Shown here piece by piece: positions 45,272 to 52,954 of a DNA stretch of 64,000 bases; position 1 is the first letter of the stretch, and every line of letters starts with the position of its first letter. Origin of the DNA: an uncultured Blautia sp. (GTDB taxonomy: Bacteria > Bacillota > Clostridia > Lachnospirales > Lachnospiraceae); assembly GCF_934372025.1 (NCBI RefSeq), contig NZ_CAKROJ010000003.1, positions 42,884-106,883 on the forward strand, given 5' to 3'. Under the pieces are notes generated by a model. That model ran no database searches. It saw nothing but the letters and a program-made list of their open reading frames with translations, and was not told where the DNA came from. Position numbers and translations under genes: made by a program.

Positions 45272-45617
45272 GGGCTTGTACTGGTTTCGACGGGGGCTTT
45301 GAAGTTGGGGCAGCCATCCGCAGACTCCTGGACTGCGCATCAACCGGGAAACTAAATATAAACGCAGACGAACAGTACGCGTTAGCAGCCTAAGCGCTGC
45401 TCGTCAGCCCTGATGCACTCACACATCAGGAACCTGGCGTCGACTATGTGAGAAACCTTGCCGGGTAAGCTTTGCCCCGGTAGATGTATTATGAAGCTAC
45501 TGAAGTGGTAAGCCTGTCGGTGGGCGTACCGCGGAGGGAATGTCAAATCAGCGACTGTGATGGGAGATACCGCAAGGGATAGGCTTTCGGACAGGGGTTC
45601 GATTCCCCTCAGGTCCA
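45272..45617 (+). ncRNA. ssrA: Transfer-messenger RNA (tmRNA)
   Basis: A 346-nt tmRNA that rescues stalled ribosomes. The 5' end GGGCTTG pairs with 3' CAGGTCC (with G-U pairs), and the T-arm AGGGG-TTCGATT-CCCCT precedes it. The tRNA-like D-loop region TGGTTTCGACGGGGG is the usual tmRNA start. The open reading frame ends NADEQYALAA then TAA at about 45391, giving a degradation tag with the typical ALAA end. Four pseudoknot-capable segments fill the middle. CCA is not encoded. Confidence 0.95.
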
Positions 45618-45656
45618 TTTTGGAACATCTTAAAAAGTCCAGTAGAATCAGCGAGT

Positions 45657-45684
45657 CCAGAACTGCCCGTTCTGGTCTCCCGTT
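45657..45684 (+). terminator. Likely terminator of tmRNA
   Basis: CCAGAAC (45657-45663) pairs with GTTCTGG (45669-45675) around TGCCC, followed by TCTCCCGTTTT. The T-run is not immediately after the stem, so the call is moderate. Nothing else was recognised between here and the next gene. Confidence 0.45.
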
Positions 45685-45845
45685 TTATCTGGCCATTTTT
45701 CTTTATCATTCATTTTTTTCTATATTCACTAACACATTCCCATAATTACCCATGAACCATGATAATTTAATAATAGACTTCACATTTTTGGCATGATACA
45801 ATACTTATACAAAATTGGATCTATAATTTAAAGAAAGGAACAAGA

Positions 45846-46343
45846 ATGTTAGAGCAGAAAGATATAGAAATCCTCAAAACCATGATAACCGAAATCGTCG
45901 GTCAATCAGAAAATAATATGTCACAGAAAATGGATGAACGTATCTCCAAATCTGAACAGAACATGTCTCTTATCATGGGTGAACGTATCTCCAAATCCGA
46001 ACAGAACATGTCTCTTATCATGGATGAACGTATCTCCAGGTCCGAGCAGAACATGTCTCTTATCATGAATGAACGCATGAATGAACGTTCTCTACAGTTG
46101 AGGGAAAGTATCCTTCAGGAAGTTGATAAGCGTATCTCACATTCAGAGAATTTAATTCTTAATGAATTAGACCGGGTACAGGAACATACAAAAACAGATT
46201 TCCAAAAACTACAAAAGAGCATAAATGAGATCCAGCAATACTACCGGATTGCCAAACTCGAAAATGATAACACTTCTTTACTTCTGAAAATGTACAGTGA
46301 TATGCAAAAAGATATTGCAGAACTTAAATCTCAAACAGCATAA
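45846..46343 (+). CDS. Coiled-coil protein with 15-residue repeats
   Basis: This 165-residue protein is almost entirely predicted helix. The unit M-D-E-R-I-S-K-S-E-Q-N-M-S-L-I is repeated three times (residues 29-73) and partly a fourth; outside it the helical pattern goes on (ILQEVDKRI, LQKSINEIQQYY, MQKDIAELK). There is no signal peptide or membrane segment. I do not recognise a family; similar short proteins occur as uncharacterised coiled-coil proteins in Lachnospiraceae. AAAGGAA precedes the ATG by about eight bases. It is monocistronic, between tmRNA and a terminator. A scaffold or oligomerising role is a guess. Confidence 0.78.
   Translation: MLEQKDIEILKTMITEIVGQSENNMSQKMDERISKSEQNMSLIMGERISKSEQNMSLIMDERISRSEQNMSLIMNERMNERSLQLRESILQEVDKRISHSENLILNELDRVQEHTKTDFQKLQKSINEIQQYYRIAKLENDNTSLLLKMYSDMQKDIAELKSQTA
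45930..46064 (+). repeat. 45-bp tandem repeat, three copies plus a partial fourth
   Basis: Units begin at 45930, 45975 and 46020, and a partial unit at 46065. The 45-bp period keeps the reading frame. Copies differ at only a few bases, which suggests recent expansion by slippage, and copy number may vary between strains. The partial copy contains an 11-bp subrepeat (ATGAATGAACG twice). Confidence 0.9.
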
Positions 46344-46361
46344 TCATTGTACCTATTACAT

Positions 46362-46407
46362 AAAAAATGTGAAGCCTATTACTAAATTATCAAGGCTTCA
46401 CATTTTT
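46362..46407. terminator. Terminator between coiled-coil gene and putP
   Basis: AAAATGTGAAGCC (from 46364) pairs with GGCTTCACATTTTT (46394-46407). A-run and T-run make it usable in both directions for the converging genes. Confidence 0.82.
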
Positions 46408-46439
46408 ATTTTGTTCTTATGATTATATAGATATACTTT

Positions 46440-47981
46440 TTACTCGGCCATCTTCTTCTGAACCAGTTCAAATTCATCCGCAATCTCTTTGGATGGAGCC
46501 TTGGTTGCAAGACTAACCAGGATGATCATAACACAGGATATCAGAAATGCCGGAAGCAGTTCATAAAAATTCAGAAAAGATACATTCGGACGAACAAGAT
46601 ATTTCCAAACAAATACCATAACGCCACCGGAAACCATTCCTGCCAGTGCTCCCTGCCAGTTCGTACGTTTCCAGAACAGTGCAAACAATACGACCGGTCC
46701 AAATACAGCTCCGAATCCAGCCCATGCAAAGGATACAATATTAAATACTGAACTGTCCGGATTACGTGCAATGATAACAGCCACAACTGCAATCAGAAGC
46801 AAGGTAACACGGTCTGCCACCATACTCTTTTTCTTATCTGCTTTCTTTTTCAGAATACTGCCAAGAAGGTCAGAAGATACTGCTGAGGATGCAGCCAGAA
46901 GCTGTGAATCTGCAGTTGACATCGTTGAAGCCAGAATACCTGCCAGAATTATTCCGCCAAGAAGTGCCGGAAGAATACCATATCTGCTCAGAAGATCTGC
47001 TATCTTAACAATAATCGTTTCAGAATTCGTTCCCTGAAGCATCTCAAGTTTACCTGCCTCTGTCATTCCAAGACCGATCACACCAATCAAAACTGCTACA
47101 GCAAGCGAAATAACAACCCATGTGGTAGCAACTCTTCTTGATAAAGAAAGCTTCTTTTCATCTTCAATTGCCATAAAGCGAAGAAGAATATGCGGCATTC
47201 CAAAATATCCTAATCCCCAGGCCAACATAGATACAATGTTAATAAATGGATAAGCTGATTCTGTTCCACTTACCGGATCATAGGTTGTCATCATAGTAAG
47301 ATAACCCGGCAGTGATTTTGCATGGTCAATAACTGCGGAAGGACCGCCTGCCACAGATACACCAAAACAGAATACAATGATCAGTGCAATTGACATGATA
47401 ATACTCTGGATAAAATCAGTAGTTGAGGCTGCAAGAAATCCTCCCAGAGTCGTATATGCAACAATAACCAATGCACTGATTATCATCGCGGTAAGATACT
47501 TCACTCCAAAAAGGCTGGAAAAAAGTTTGCCGCAGGCAGCAAATCCAGATGCAGTGTATGGAATAAAGAAGATAACGATAAAGATTGCTCCGATCGACTG
47601 CAATAAATGTCTGTTGTCTCTGAAACGATTGCTGAAGAATGACGGAAGTGTAATTGAATTGCCTGCAACATGAGTATAAAGACGAATTCTTTTCGCAACA
47701 ATCTTCCAGTTCAGGTAAGTTCCAATCGCAAGTCCGATTGCAGTCCATCCGGCGTCCGCAATTCCTGACAGATAAGCCAGTCCCGGAAGACCCATTAAAA
47801 GCCAGCTGCTCATATCAGAAGCTTCTGCACTCATTGCCGTAACCAATGGTCCAAGTTTTCGTCCACCCAGATAAAAATCAGATGTATCATTATTTTTCTT
47901 GGAACAGAGATAGCCGACATAAAGCATTGCACCCAGATAAACGATAATCGCAATCATGATACAGATGTGTGATGTTGTCAT
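46440..47981 (-). CDS. putP: Sodium/proline symporter
   Basis: This 513-residue membrane protein has about 13 hydrophobic segments and belongs to the SSS family. Motifs: DFYLGGRKLGPLVTAMSAEASDMSSWLLMG (the sodium-site region with the Ser-rich helix, here cited by its parts), GWTAIGLAIGTYLNWKIVAKR, and GGFLAASTTDFIQ; all match PutP. It imports proline with sodium. The ATG is preceded by GAGAGAAAC rather than a strong site. It is monocistronic and converges on the coiled-coil gene. The 308-bp gap upstream contains an ATGCATAT inverted repeat near 48004-48033 and the promoter of the next gene. Confidence 0.93.
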   Translation of the reverse strand: MTTSHICIMIAIIVYLGAMLYVGYLCSKKNNDTSDFYLGGRKLGPLVTAMSAEASDMSSWLLMGLPGLAYLSGIADAGWTAIGLAIGTYLNWKIVAKRIRLYTHVAGNSITLPSFFSNRFRDNRHLLQSIGAIFIVIFFIPYTASGFAACGKLFSSLFGVKYLTAMIISALVIVAYTTLGGFLAASTTDFIQSIIMSIALIIVFCFGVSVAGGPSAVIDHAKSLPGYLTMMTTYDPVSGTESAYPFINIVSMLAWGLGYFGMPHILLRFMAIEDEKKLSLSRRVATTWVVISLAVAVLIGVIGLGMTEAGKLEMLQGTNSETIIVKIADLLSRYGILPALLGGIILAGILASTMSTADSQLLAASSAVSSDLLGSILKKKADKKKSMVADRVTLLLIAVVAVIIARNPDSSVFNIVSFAWAGFGAVFGPVVLFALFWKRTNWQGALAGMVSGGVMVFVWKYLVRPNVSFLNFYELLPAFLISCVMIILVSLATKAPSKEIADEFELVQKKMAE

Positions 47982-48217
47982 AAGTTTCTCTCCCTTCTGC
48001 TAAAATGCATATTTATTCATTTCTTGATATGCATATACATACAATATTATTCGAAAACAGTAAAAATGTAAAGAATTTTCTTGTCAAAAAATGACAGCAT
48101 GTTATCAAAAAACAAAACACACAAAAATCTTTGGAAATGCAGTGAAAATCAGATAAAAACATACAAAAGCATCGTCTGTTTTGTCGAAAAATCTAAGAAA
48201 TTGTCTGACGAATTATG

Positions 48218-48247
48218 TTGACGATACATTGTTCCTAATTATAGAAT
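48218..48247 (+). promoter_or_regulatory. Promoter of the small TTG-start gene
   Basis: TTGACG (48218-48223) and TAGAAT (48242-48247) with an 18-bp spacer, 43 bp before the TTG start. Confidence 0.55.
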
Positions 48248-48290
48248 AATGACGAAACCTATAGTTATTGCACAAACGGAGGATTAAACA

Positions 48291-48611
48291 TTGGAAAACA
48301 AAAACGAAGTTGTAATTGCAAGCTACATCGAAAAAATGATGGGAGAAAGGAGACAAAAAATATTTGATTCAGACAAGTATATTCAGCAGGATAACGGAGA
48401 TCTTGATTATCTGGAAGAACGTTACAGCAGTCTGAAAATTCCCTATGTAATGCGAAGAGTCGTTGATGACTATATTGCATGTCTGGAATCAAGAGATGAA
48501 CGATATGCAGACATGTCTTATGTGGCAGGAATGGGGGACGCCATTTCTTTACTTATTAAAATGGGAATGTTAAGTAATCAGGAACCGCAGCTCAGTATGA
48601 ATGCTAAATAG
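48291..48611 (+). CDS. Small conserved-looking hypothetical protein, TTG start
   Basis: This 106-residue protein starts with TTG at 48291, eight bases after GGAGG. It is soluble and helical, with IASYIEKMMGERRQKIF, PYVMRRVVDDYIACLESRDERYADMSYVAG-type segments (quoted in part) and no cysteine cluster, signal or membrane part. I do not recognise the family. It has its own promoter and is followed, 77 bp after the stop, by a c-di-GMP riboswitch on the same strand; nothing coding lies between that riboswitch and the next terminator. Codon use looks like that of its neighbours. Confidence 0.7.
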   Translation: MENKNEVVIASYIEKMMGERRQKIFDSDKYIQQDNGDLDYLEERYSSLKIPYVMRRVVDDYIACLESRDERYADMSYVAGMGDAISLLIKMGMLSNQEPQLSMNAK

Positions 48612-48685
48612 TAAATGAAAAGAATCCAAATATATAATAGTGCATATTATCGTTTATGCAATAAAAGACTATATCTATTTTAAAA

Positions 48686-48760
48686 AAAGGCATAGCCGGG
48701 GAAATCCGGTGACGCAAAACTATAGGGTCTAAGCGAATGTATGACAGCCAGTTGCAAGAG
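48686..48760 (+). ncRNA. c-di-GMP-I riboswitch (GEMM), no downstream gene
   Basis: The conserved GEMM-I core is present: a GGGGAAATCC stem followed by GACGCAAAACTATAGGGTCTAAG and, after a variable loop, ATGACAGCCAGTTGC. This aptamer binds cyclic di-GMP and normally controls the gene right after it. Here the next 35 bp lead to a terminator at 48791-48836, and the next genes (lrgB, lrgA) are on the opposite strand. It could act on the upstream small gene's 3' end, act as a free RNA, or control antisense readthrough into lrgB. Confidence 0.85.
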
Positions 48761-48790
48761 AGATACTTATAACTCTTTTATCTTATTAAA

Positions 48791-48836
48791 AAAAGTTGAC
48801 GACCATCCGTGGTTTCAGGATGAATCGTCAACTTTT
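48791..48836. terminator. Terminator between the c-di-GMP riboswitch and lrgB
   Basis: AAAAGTTGACGA (48791-48802) pairs with TCGTCAACTTTT (48825-48836), and CATCC pairs with GGATG inside. A- and T-runs allow use in both directions. On the plus strand it may be the riboswitch's expression platform; on the minus strand it ends lrgAB. Confidence 0.82.
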
Positions 48837-48870
48837 GTATGTCTATTTTAATATTAAAGTTACAGATACT

Positions 48871-49563
48871 TTACCAGATATAAGAAAAAACAGATGCACC
48901 AATAACAGTGCAGAGACCACATACAACAATAGCCAGACTGCTCATAGCTCCTTCTACTTCACCAAGTTCCATTGCCCTTGCAGTTCCTACCGCATGAGAT
49001 GCTGTACCGATTGCAAGTCCTCTGGAAATCGGACTCTTAATACGGAAAAGTTTACATATAAATTCTGCGGACATATTTCCAAGTACACCTGTAATGATGA
49101 TCACAGCAACCGATATTGTTACATAGCCTCCCAGTTCTTCCGAAACCCCCATGCCAATTGCTGTTGTAATTGATTTTGGAAGCATCGTCACATATTCCTT
49201 GTGATCCAGCCCAAACAGCACAGACATGACCAATACAGAACCAAGGCTTGCCAGCACACCGGAAAGTACTCCTCCCAGAATTGCCAGAATATTTTTTTTC
49301 AGCAGATCAAGCTGCAGATACAACGGAATTGCCAGACATACAGTTGCCGGTGTCAGTAGATAACTTAAATATTTTGCACTCATGTTATAGCTTTCATAGT
49401 CTACATGAAACAGCACCAAAAATACAATCACCAGTACAATAGAAATCAGAAGTGGATTCAGAACTGCCAGCTTCCATTTACGCTGTGCTGCCAGGCCAAT
49501 CTCATACGCCAAAAGACTTATCACAATGCCTACTGTTGCAGAACTTAATATCAGATTATCCAT
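48871..49563 (-). CDS. lrgB: LrgB-family membrane protein
   Basis: This 230-residue membrane protein has about six hydrophobic segments and the LrgB/CidB pattern (YLLTPATVCLAIPLYLQ; LPKSITTAIGMGVSEELGG; GLAIGTASHAVGTARAMELGE). LrgAB-type pairs affect autolysis or transport small acids such as pyruvate or glycolate. It follows lrgA by one base, so they are coupled. Its 3' end faces a c-di-GMP riboswitch on the other strand. Confidence 0.93.
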   Translation of the reverse strand: MDNLILSSATVGIVISLLAYEIGLAAQRKWKLAVLNPLLISIVLVIVFLVLFHVDYESYNMSAKYLSYLLTPATVCLAIPLYLQLDLLKKNILAILGGVLSGVLASLGSVLVMSVLFGLDHKEYVTMLPKSITTAIGMGVSEELGGYVTISVAVIIITGVLGNMSAEFICKLFRIKSPISRGLAIGTASHAVGTARAMELGEVEGAMSSLAIVVCGLCTVIGASVFSYIW

Positions 49564-49564
49564 A

Positions 49565-49921
49565 TCACTTCTTCTCTCCTCTTTTTGAAATTAAGAAATC
49601 TGTCACTTTTCCTGTCACAATCATGACTACAAAAGTAGACACTACTGTAATGACAAGAAGCGGCACCAGAAAAGACTGAAGCTGGTTCCATGAAGTAACC
49701 AGGCCAACCCCTGCCGGAATAAACATAAGTGGCATGATTTCTATTAAAAACTCTCCCGTTTCTTTTACGTGCTCTACTTTTATCACTCGCATAAGAAGAA
49801 GCAGGAACATCAGAATCAATCCATAAATACTGCCTGGTATCGGAAGTGGGATGAAATACTTCATAATTTCTCCCGCACATGTCACACCAAGAATGATTCC
49901 AAACTGTCTCAAATATTTCAC
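49565..49921 (-). CDS. lrgA: LrgA/CidA-family holin-like protein
   Basis: This 118-residue membrane protein has four hydrophobic segments (start FGIILGVTCAGEIM; then IPLPIPGSIYGLILMFLLL, the CidA/LrgA signature). I choose GTG 49921 because GGGAGG lies eight bases before it; a TTG at 49942 is inside the ribosome-site region. It forms a holin-like or transporter pair with LrgB encoded directly downstream. Confidence 0.9.
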   Translation of the reverse strand: MKYLRQFGIILGVTCAGEIMKYFIPLPIPGSIYGLILMFLLLLMRVIKVEHVKETGEFLIEIMPLMFIPAGVGLVTSWNQLQSFLVPLLVITVVSTFVVMIVTGKVTDFLISKRGEKK

Positions 49922-50033
49922 GCTATTCGCCTCCCATATCAAAATCTGGCCATTGTCCTTTCATTTTCTCTGGCAACAGACCGAAATTTATTATAGCACA
50001 CCCTATTTCAGCTCAACAAGTCAAATAAAGTAC

Positions 50034-50063
50034 AAAAAACTGCCGTAAAAACGACAGTTTTTT
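50034..50063 (-). terminator. Terminator of the aldo/keto reductase gene
   Basis: On the minus strand AAAAAACTGTCGT pairs with ACGGCAGTTTTTT, loop TTTT-rich, followed by T-run. It lies 55 bp past the stop at 50118. Confidence 0.75.
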
Positions 50064-50117
50064 ATACAAATCTTTTATTAATGTCAATTTTTGACACGAC
50101 AGTTCAAAAATGCCTCG

Positions 50118-51125
50118 TTATTCTCCCATATCACGGGCACATTGTTTCAGTTTTTCCCTGATAGGCAGATGATATGGACATCGAGGTTCACATTTCCCAC
50201 ATTCAATGCAGGCAGAAGCTTTTACAGCAAGTGTACTGTAGCGCTCTTTAGCCCACTCAGCCAGATCATATCTCTGCAGATATCCTGCAAACAGGAATAC
50301 ACTTGGAATATTGATGCCAACAGTACATGGGGCACAATAGTTACAGCGACGGCAGAAATCATTTCCCAGCTGTTCGCGAACCTTATTCATCTTATTGAGT
50401 TCTTCTTCTGTAAGCGGAGTTGTATCAGAACATGCTGCCATATTTTCATCCAATTCATGAATCTCAGCCATTCCTGGAATTACAACTGTTACATCCGGAT
50501 TTGAACAGACATAACGCAATGCCAGTGTGCCATCTTCAATTGCACCACCGGCAAGAGGTTTCATATCAATAAATCCAATATTCTTCTCTGCACATTTATG
50601 GATCAGTTCTGCGCCCTGCTGCTCTACAATATTATAAGGAAACATAATTGTTTCAACCCAGTCCAGATTCAAAGCACGTTCAAATACAGCTGTGGAATGT
50701 GCAGTAAGTCCGATATGCCCAATTTTTCCTGCTTCCTTAGCCTCCATAAGTGCTTCCAGTGCACCACCTTCACCAATTACCTGATCCAGCTGTTCCATGC
50801 TCGGATTATGTACCTGATACAGATCAATATAATCTGTATGGAAATTTCCAAGACTTGTCTCAATGTCTGCAGCCATGGCTTCTTTTGTTCTTGCCATAGA
50901 TTTAGTTGCAAGAATAAATTTATCACGGATTCCTTCCAATGCATATCCAATATACTTTTCACTGACGGTATATCCTCTTGCAGAATCAATATAATTAATT
51001 CCCTTTTCTGCCATCTCGTGAAAAAGCTTTCTCGTTCCCTCCTCATCGATTTTCTGAATCGGAATTCCGCCAAAACCCATACGTGAAATTTTCAGTCCTG
51101 TTTTTCCAAGTATTCTGTATTCCAT
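50118..51125 (-). CDS. Aldo/keto reductase with C-terminal 4Fe-4S domain
   Basis: This 335-residue protein starts at ATG 51125 (MEYRILGKTGLKIS), with AAAGGAG eight bases upstream; the longer frame to 51224 lacks a site. Residues 1-250 form an AKR barrel with the catalytic set (YIDSARGYTVSEKYIG: Asp and Tyr; Lys in ILATKSM; His in LYQVHNPS). The C-terminus has CRRCNYCAPCTVGINIPS and CIECGKCEPRCPYHLPI, a ferredoxin-like cluster module. This fused form is common in anaerobes; substrate unknown. It is monocistronic between terminators. Confidence 0.92.
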   Translation of the reverse strand: MEYRILGKTGLKISRMGFGGIPIQKIDEEGTRKLFHEMAEKGINYIDSARGYTVSEKYIGYALEGIRDKFILATKSMARTKEAMAADIETSLGNFHTDYIDLYQVHNPSMEQLDQVIGEGGALEALMEAKEAGKIGHIGLTAHSTAVFERALNLDWVETIMFPYNIVEQQGAELIHKCAEKNIGFIDMKPLAGGAIEDGTLALRYVCSNPDVTVVIPGMAEIHELDENMAACSDTTPLTEEELNKMNKVREQLGNDFCRRCNYCAPCTVGINIPSVFLFAGYLQRYDLAEWAKERYSTLAVKASACIECGKCEPRCPYHLPIREKLKQCARDMGE

Positions 51126-51189
51126 TATTCTATCTCCTTTTAGTACAACCAAAACTACTCCACATTTTAAAAATAATATTCTGTTATAC

Positions 51190-51219
51190 AAAAATACCAC
51201 CGAATCTCTCCGGTGGTAT
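51190..51219 (-). terminator. Terminator of efp
   Basis: On the minus strand ATACCACCG pairs with CGGTGGTAT around GAGAGATT, followed by TTTTTG. It lies 52 bp past the efp stop. Confidence 0.82.
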
Positions 51220-51270
51220 CTCATCAGTTGCTGTTCTCTACTTAAACAACAACTATTTTTTTCTTATAAA

Positions 51271-51828
51271 TTATACACGAGACAGATATTCGCCTGTTCT
51301 TGTATCGATTTTCAGTTTATCTCCCTGGTTTACAAACAGCGGAACCATAACCTGAGCACCTGTTTCAACAGTTGCAGGTTTTGTAGCACCCTGTGCTGTA
51401 TTTCCGGCAAATCCTGGTTCTGTTTCGATAACTTCAAGTTCTACAAACAGAGGTGGCTCGATAGCATATACGTTACCGTTCCAGGAGCAAACTTTAACAA
51501 CTTCATTCTCTTTAACAAATTTAAGAGAATCTCCAACCTGCTCTTTTGTAAGTGCAACCTGATCATAAGTTTCAGTATTCATGAAGTTGTAAAGATCTCC
51601 ATCATTGTACAGATAACTCATATCCACGCGATCAATACGAGCCTGTGGGAATTTCTCTGTAGGACGGAAAGATTTTTCCAGTACAGATCCTGTAATAATG
51701 TTTTTATATTTTGTTCTTACGAATGCAGCGCCCTTTCCAGGTTTTACATGCTGGAACTCAACGATCTGACATACGTTTCCTTCAATTTCAATTGTGACAC
51801 CGTTTCTGAAATCACCTGCAGAAATCAT
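51271..51828 (-). CDS. efp: Elongation factor P
   Basis: This 185-residue factor relieves ribosome stalling at proline runs. It has the three beta-domain layout of EF-P; the ribosome tip loop is [14 protein letters not shown], with the modifiable Lys in PGKG. The C-terminal [16 protein letters not shown] is the EF-P signature. No modification enzyme is adjacent. It is monocistronic, with AGGAGGATA before ATG. Confidence 0.97.
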   Translation of the reverse strand: MISAGDFRNGVTIEIEGNVCQIVEFQHVKPGKGAAFVRTKYKNIITGSVLEKSFRPTEKFPQARIDRVDMSYLYNDGDLYNFMNTETYDQVALTKEQVGDSLKFVKENEVVKVCSWNGNVYAIEPPLFVELEVIETEPGFAGNTAQGATKPATVETGAQVMVPLFVNQGDKLKIDTRTGEYLSRV

Positions 51829-51893
51829 TTTAATATCCTCCTTCTTTTGCGTTCACTATCAGTTATTCTATAATATACACGAAGTTTTTTCAA

Positions 51894-52415
51894 CTACTTT
51901 TTTTCATAAGCAGACAATTTTTCTTCAATTTCTTTAATTAATTCCTCAAATGGTACTTCTCCTGTCGTAACCTGAATGTCTGCGAACTTCTGATATACAG
52001 GATCTCTCTGTTTCAGAAGCTTTTTAATTTTGTCATCTCTGTCTTCGCCATCAAGCATCGGATCTTTTCTTGATCCCTCTAGACGCTTTTTCAATGTAGC
52101 CAGCGATCCCTTCAGATAAACAACTGTTCCAAGCTCTCTGAGATACTTCTCATTCTGTTCCTGCAGCGGAAGACCCGCTCCAAGAGAAATTACTTTTCGT
52201 TCCTGATCCTGGATCAATTGTTTGAGCACCAGTGTTTCCAATGCACGATAATACGGTTCTCCGAATCTTTCAAAAATCTCTCTTGCTGAAAGATTCATCC
52301 TCTTTGTAATAATTTTCTCCAAATCAATAAATGGTAATCCTAGATCTTTGGAAAGCTGTTTTCCAACTCTCGTTTTTCCTGAGCCCATAAACCCGATGAT
52401 CACCACGTGGTTCAT
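51894..52415 (-). CDS. aroK: Shikimate kinase
   Basis: This 173-residue kinase phosphorylates shikimate in aromatic amino-acid synthesis. The P-loop is GFMGSGKTRVG, followed by PFIDLEKII and the shikimate-binding Arg in FGEPYYRALE. The usual GGG shikimate loop reads ISLGAGLPL, and the lid arginine segment is GSRKDPMLDG, so these vary from the standard. It may still be a normal enzyme or a related small-molecule kinase. It overlaps yqeG by 4 bp (ATGA). Confidence 0.83.
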   Translation of the reverse strand: MNHVVIIGFMGSGKTRVGKQLSKDLGLPFIDLEKIITKRMNLSAREIFERFGEPYYRALETLVLKQLIQDQERKVISLGAGLPLQEQNEKYLRELGTVVYLKGSLATLKKRLEGSRKDPMLDGEDRDDKIKKLLKQRDPVYQKFADIQVTTGEVPFEELIKEIEEKLSAYEKK

Positions 52416-52915
52416 GAAATCCCCTCCTCCTTTTTGTAAAAATGTAATACTATTTTTTCCAGATAACGTTTTAACACAATCTGGATTTCTTCTTTGGGAT
52501 GGATCGGTTTCACCAGAATGTTACGGATCCCGCTCCTTTTAGCGCCATAAACATCGGTAAACAACTGATCCCCTATAAAAATGGTATTTCCTGTATTTGT
52601 CTCAAGAAGTTCCATCGCTTTCTTATAATTGCGCACAGATGGTTTATGTGCATTCTCAATAAACTGTGCATCAATTGCATCTGCGAATGAAGAAACTCGT
52701 TCAATCTGATTATTTGACAACAGACAATAGCTGAAGCCAAGTTCCCTTAAATGTCTGAAAAGTGCAATCGCACGCTCATCTGCCGGAGCCCCATGCGGCA
52801 CAAGCGTGTTATCTATGTCATAGATCAGTCCCCTGTATCCTTCACGATAAAGGCGGTCATAATCTATATCATACGCAGAATCCAGATACTCATCTGGAAA
52901 AAAACATCGAAACAT
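52412..52915 (-). CDS. yqeG: YqeG-family HAD phosphatase
   Basis: This 167-residue HAD IIIA protein has the nucleophile motif in IYDIDNTLVPHG (DxDxT), SNN (motif II) and IGDQLFTDVYGAKRSG (motif IV). YqeG proteins are probable phosphatases; one relative acts on phosphatidylglycerophosphate, so a membrane-lipid role is possible. The start MFRCFFPDEYLDSAYDID is typical of the family. It is the first gene of yqeG-aroK. Confidence 0.92.
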   Translation of the reverse strand: MFRCFFPDEYLDSAYDIDYDRLYREGYRGLIYDIDNTLVPHGAPADERAIALFRHLRELGFSYCLLSNNQIERVSSFADAIDAQFIENAHKPSVRNYKKAMELLETNTGNTIFIGDQLFTDVYGAKRSGIRNILVKPIHPKEEIQIVLKRYLEKIVLHFYKKEEGIS

Positions 52916-52954
52916 TACGTTCTCCTCTGTCTGATTTTTCCCTCAACAGCATTC

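Noticed and set aside
45202..45745. Three short open frames overlapping the tmRNA
   Set aside because: They are by-products of the tmRNA sequence; only the end NADEQYALAA is real as the tag.
48004..48033. ATGCATAT inverted repeat upstream of putP
   Set aside because: AT-rich and short; not distinguishable from chance in this gap.
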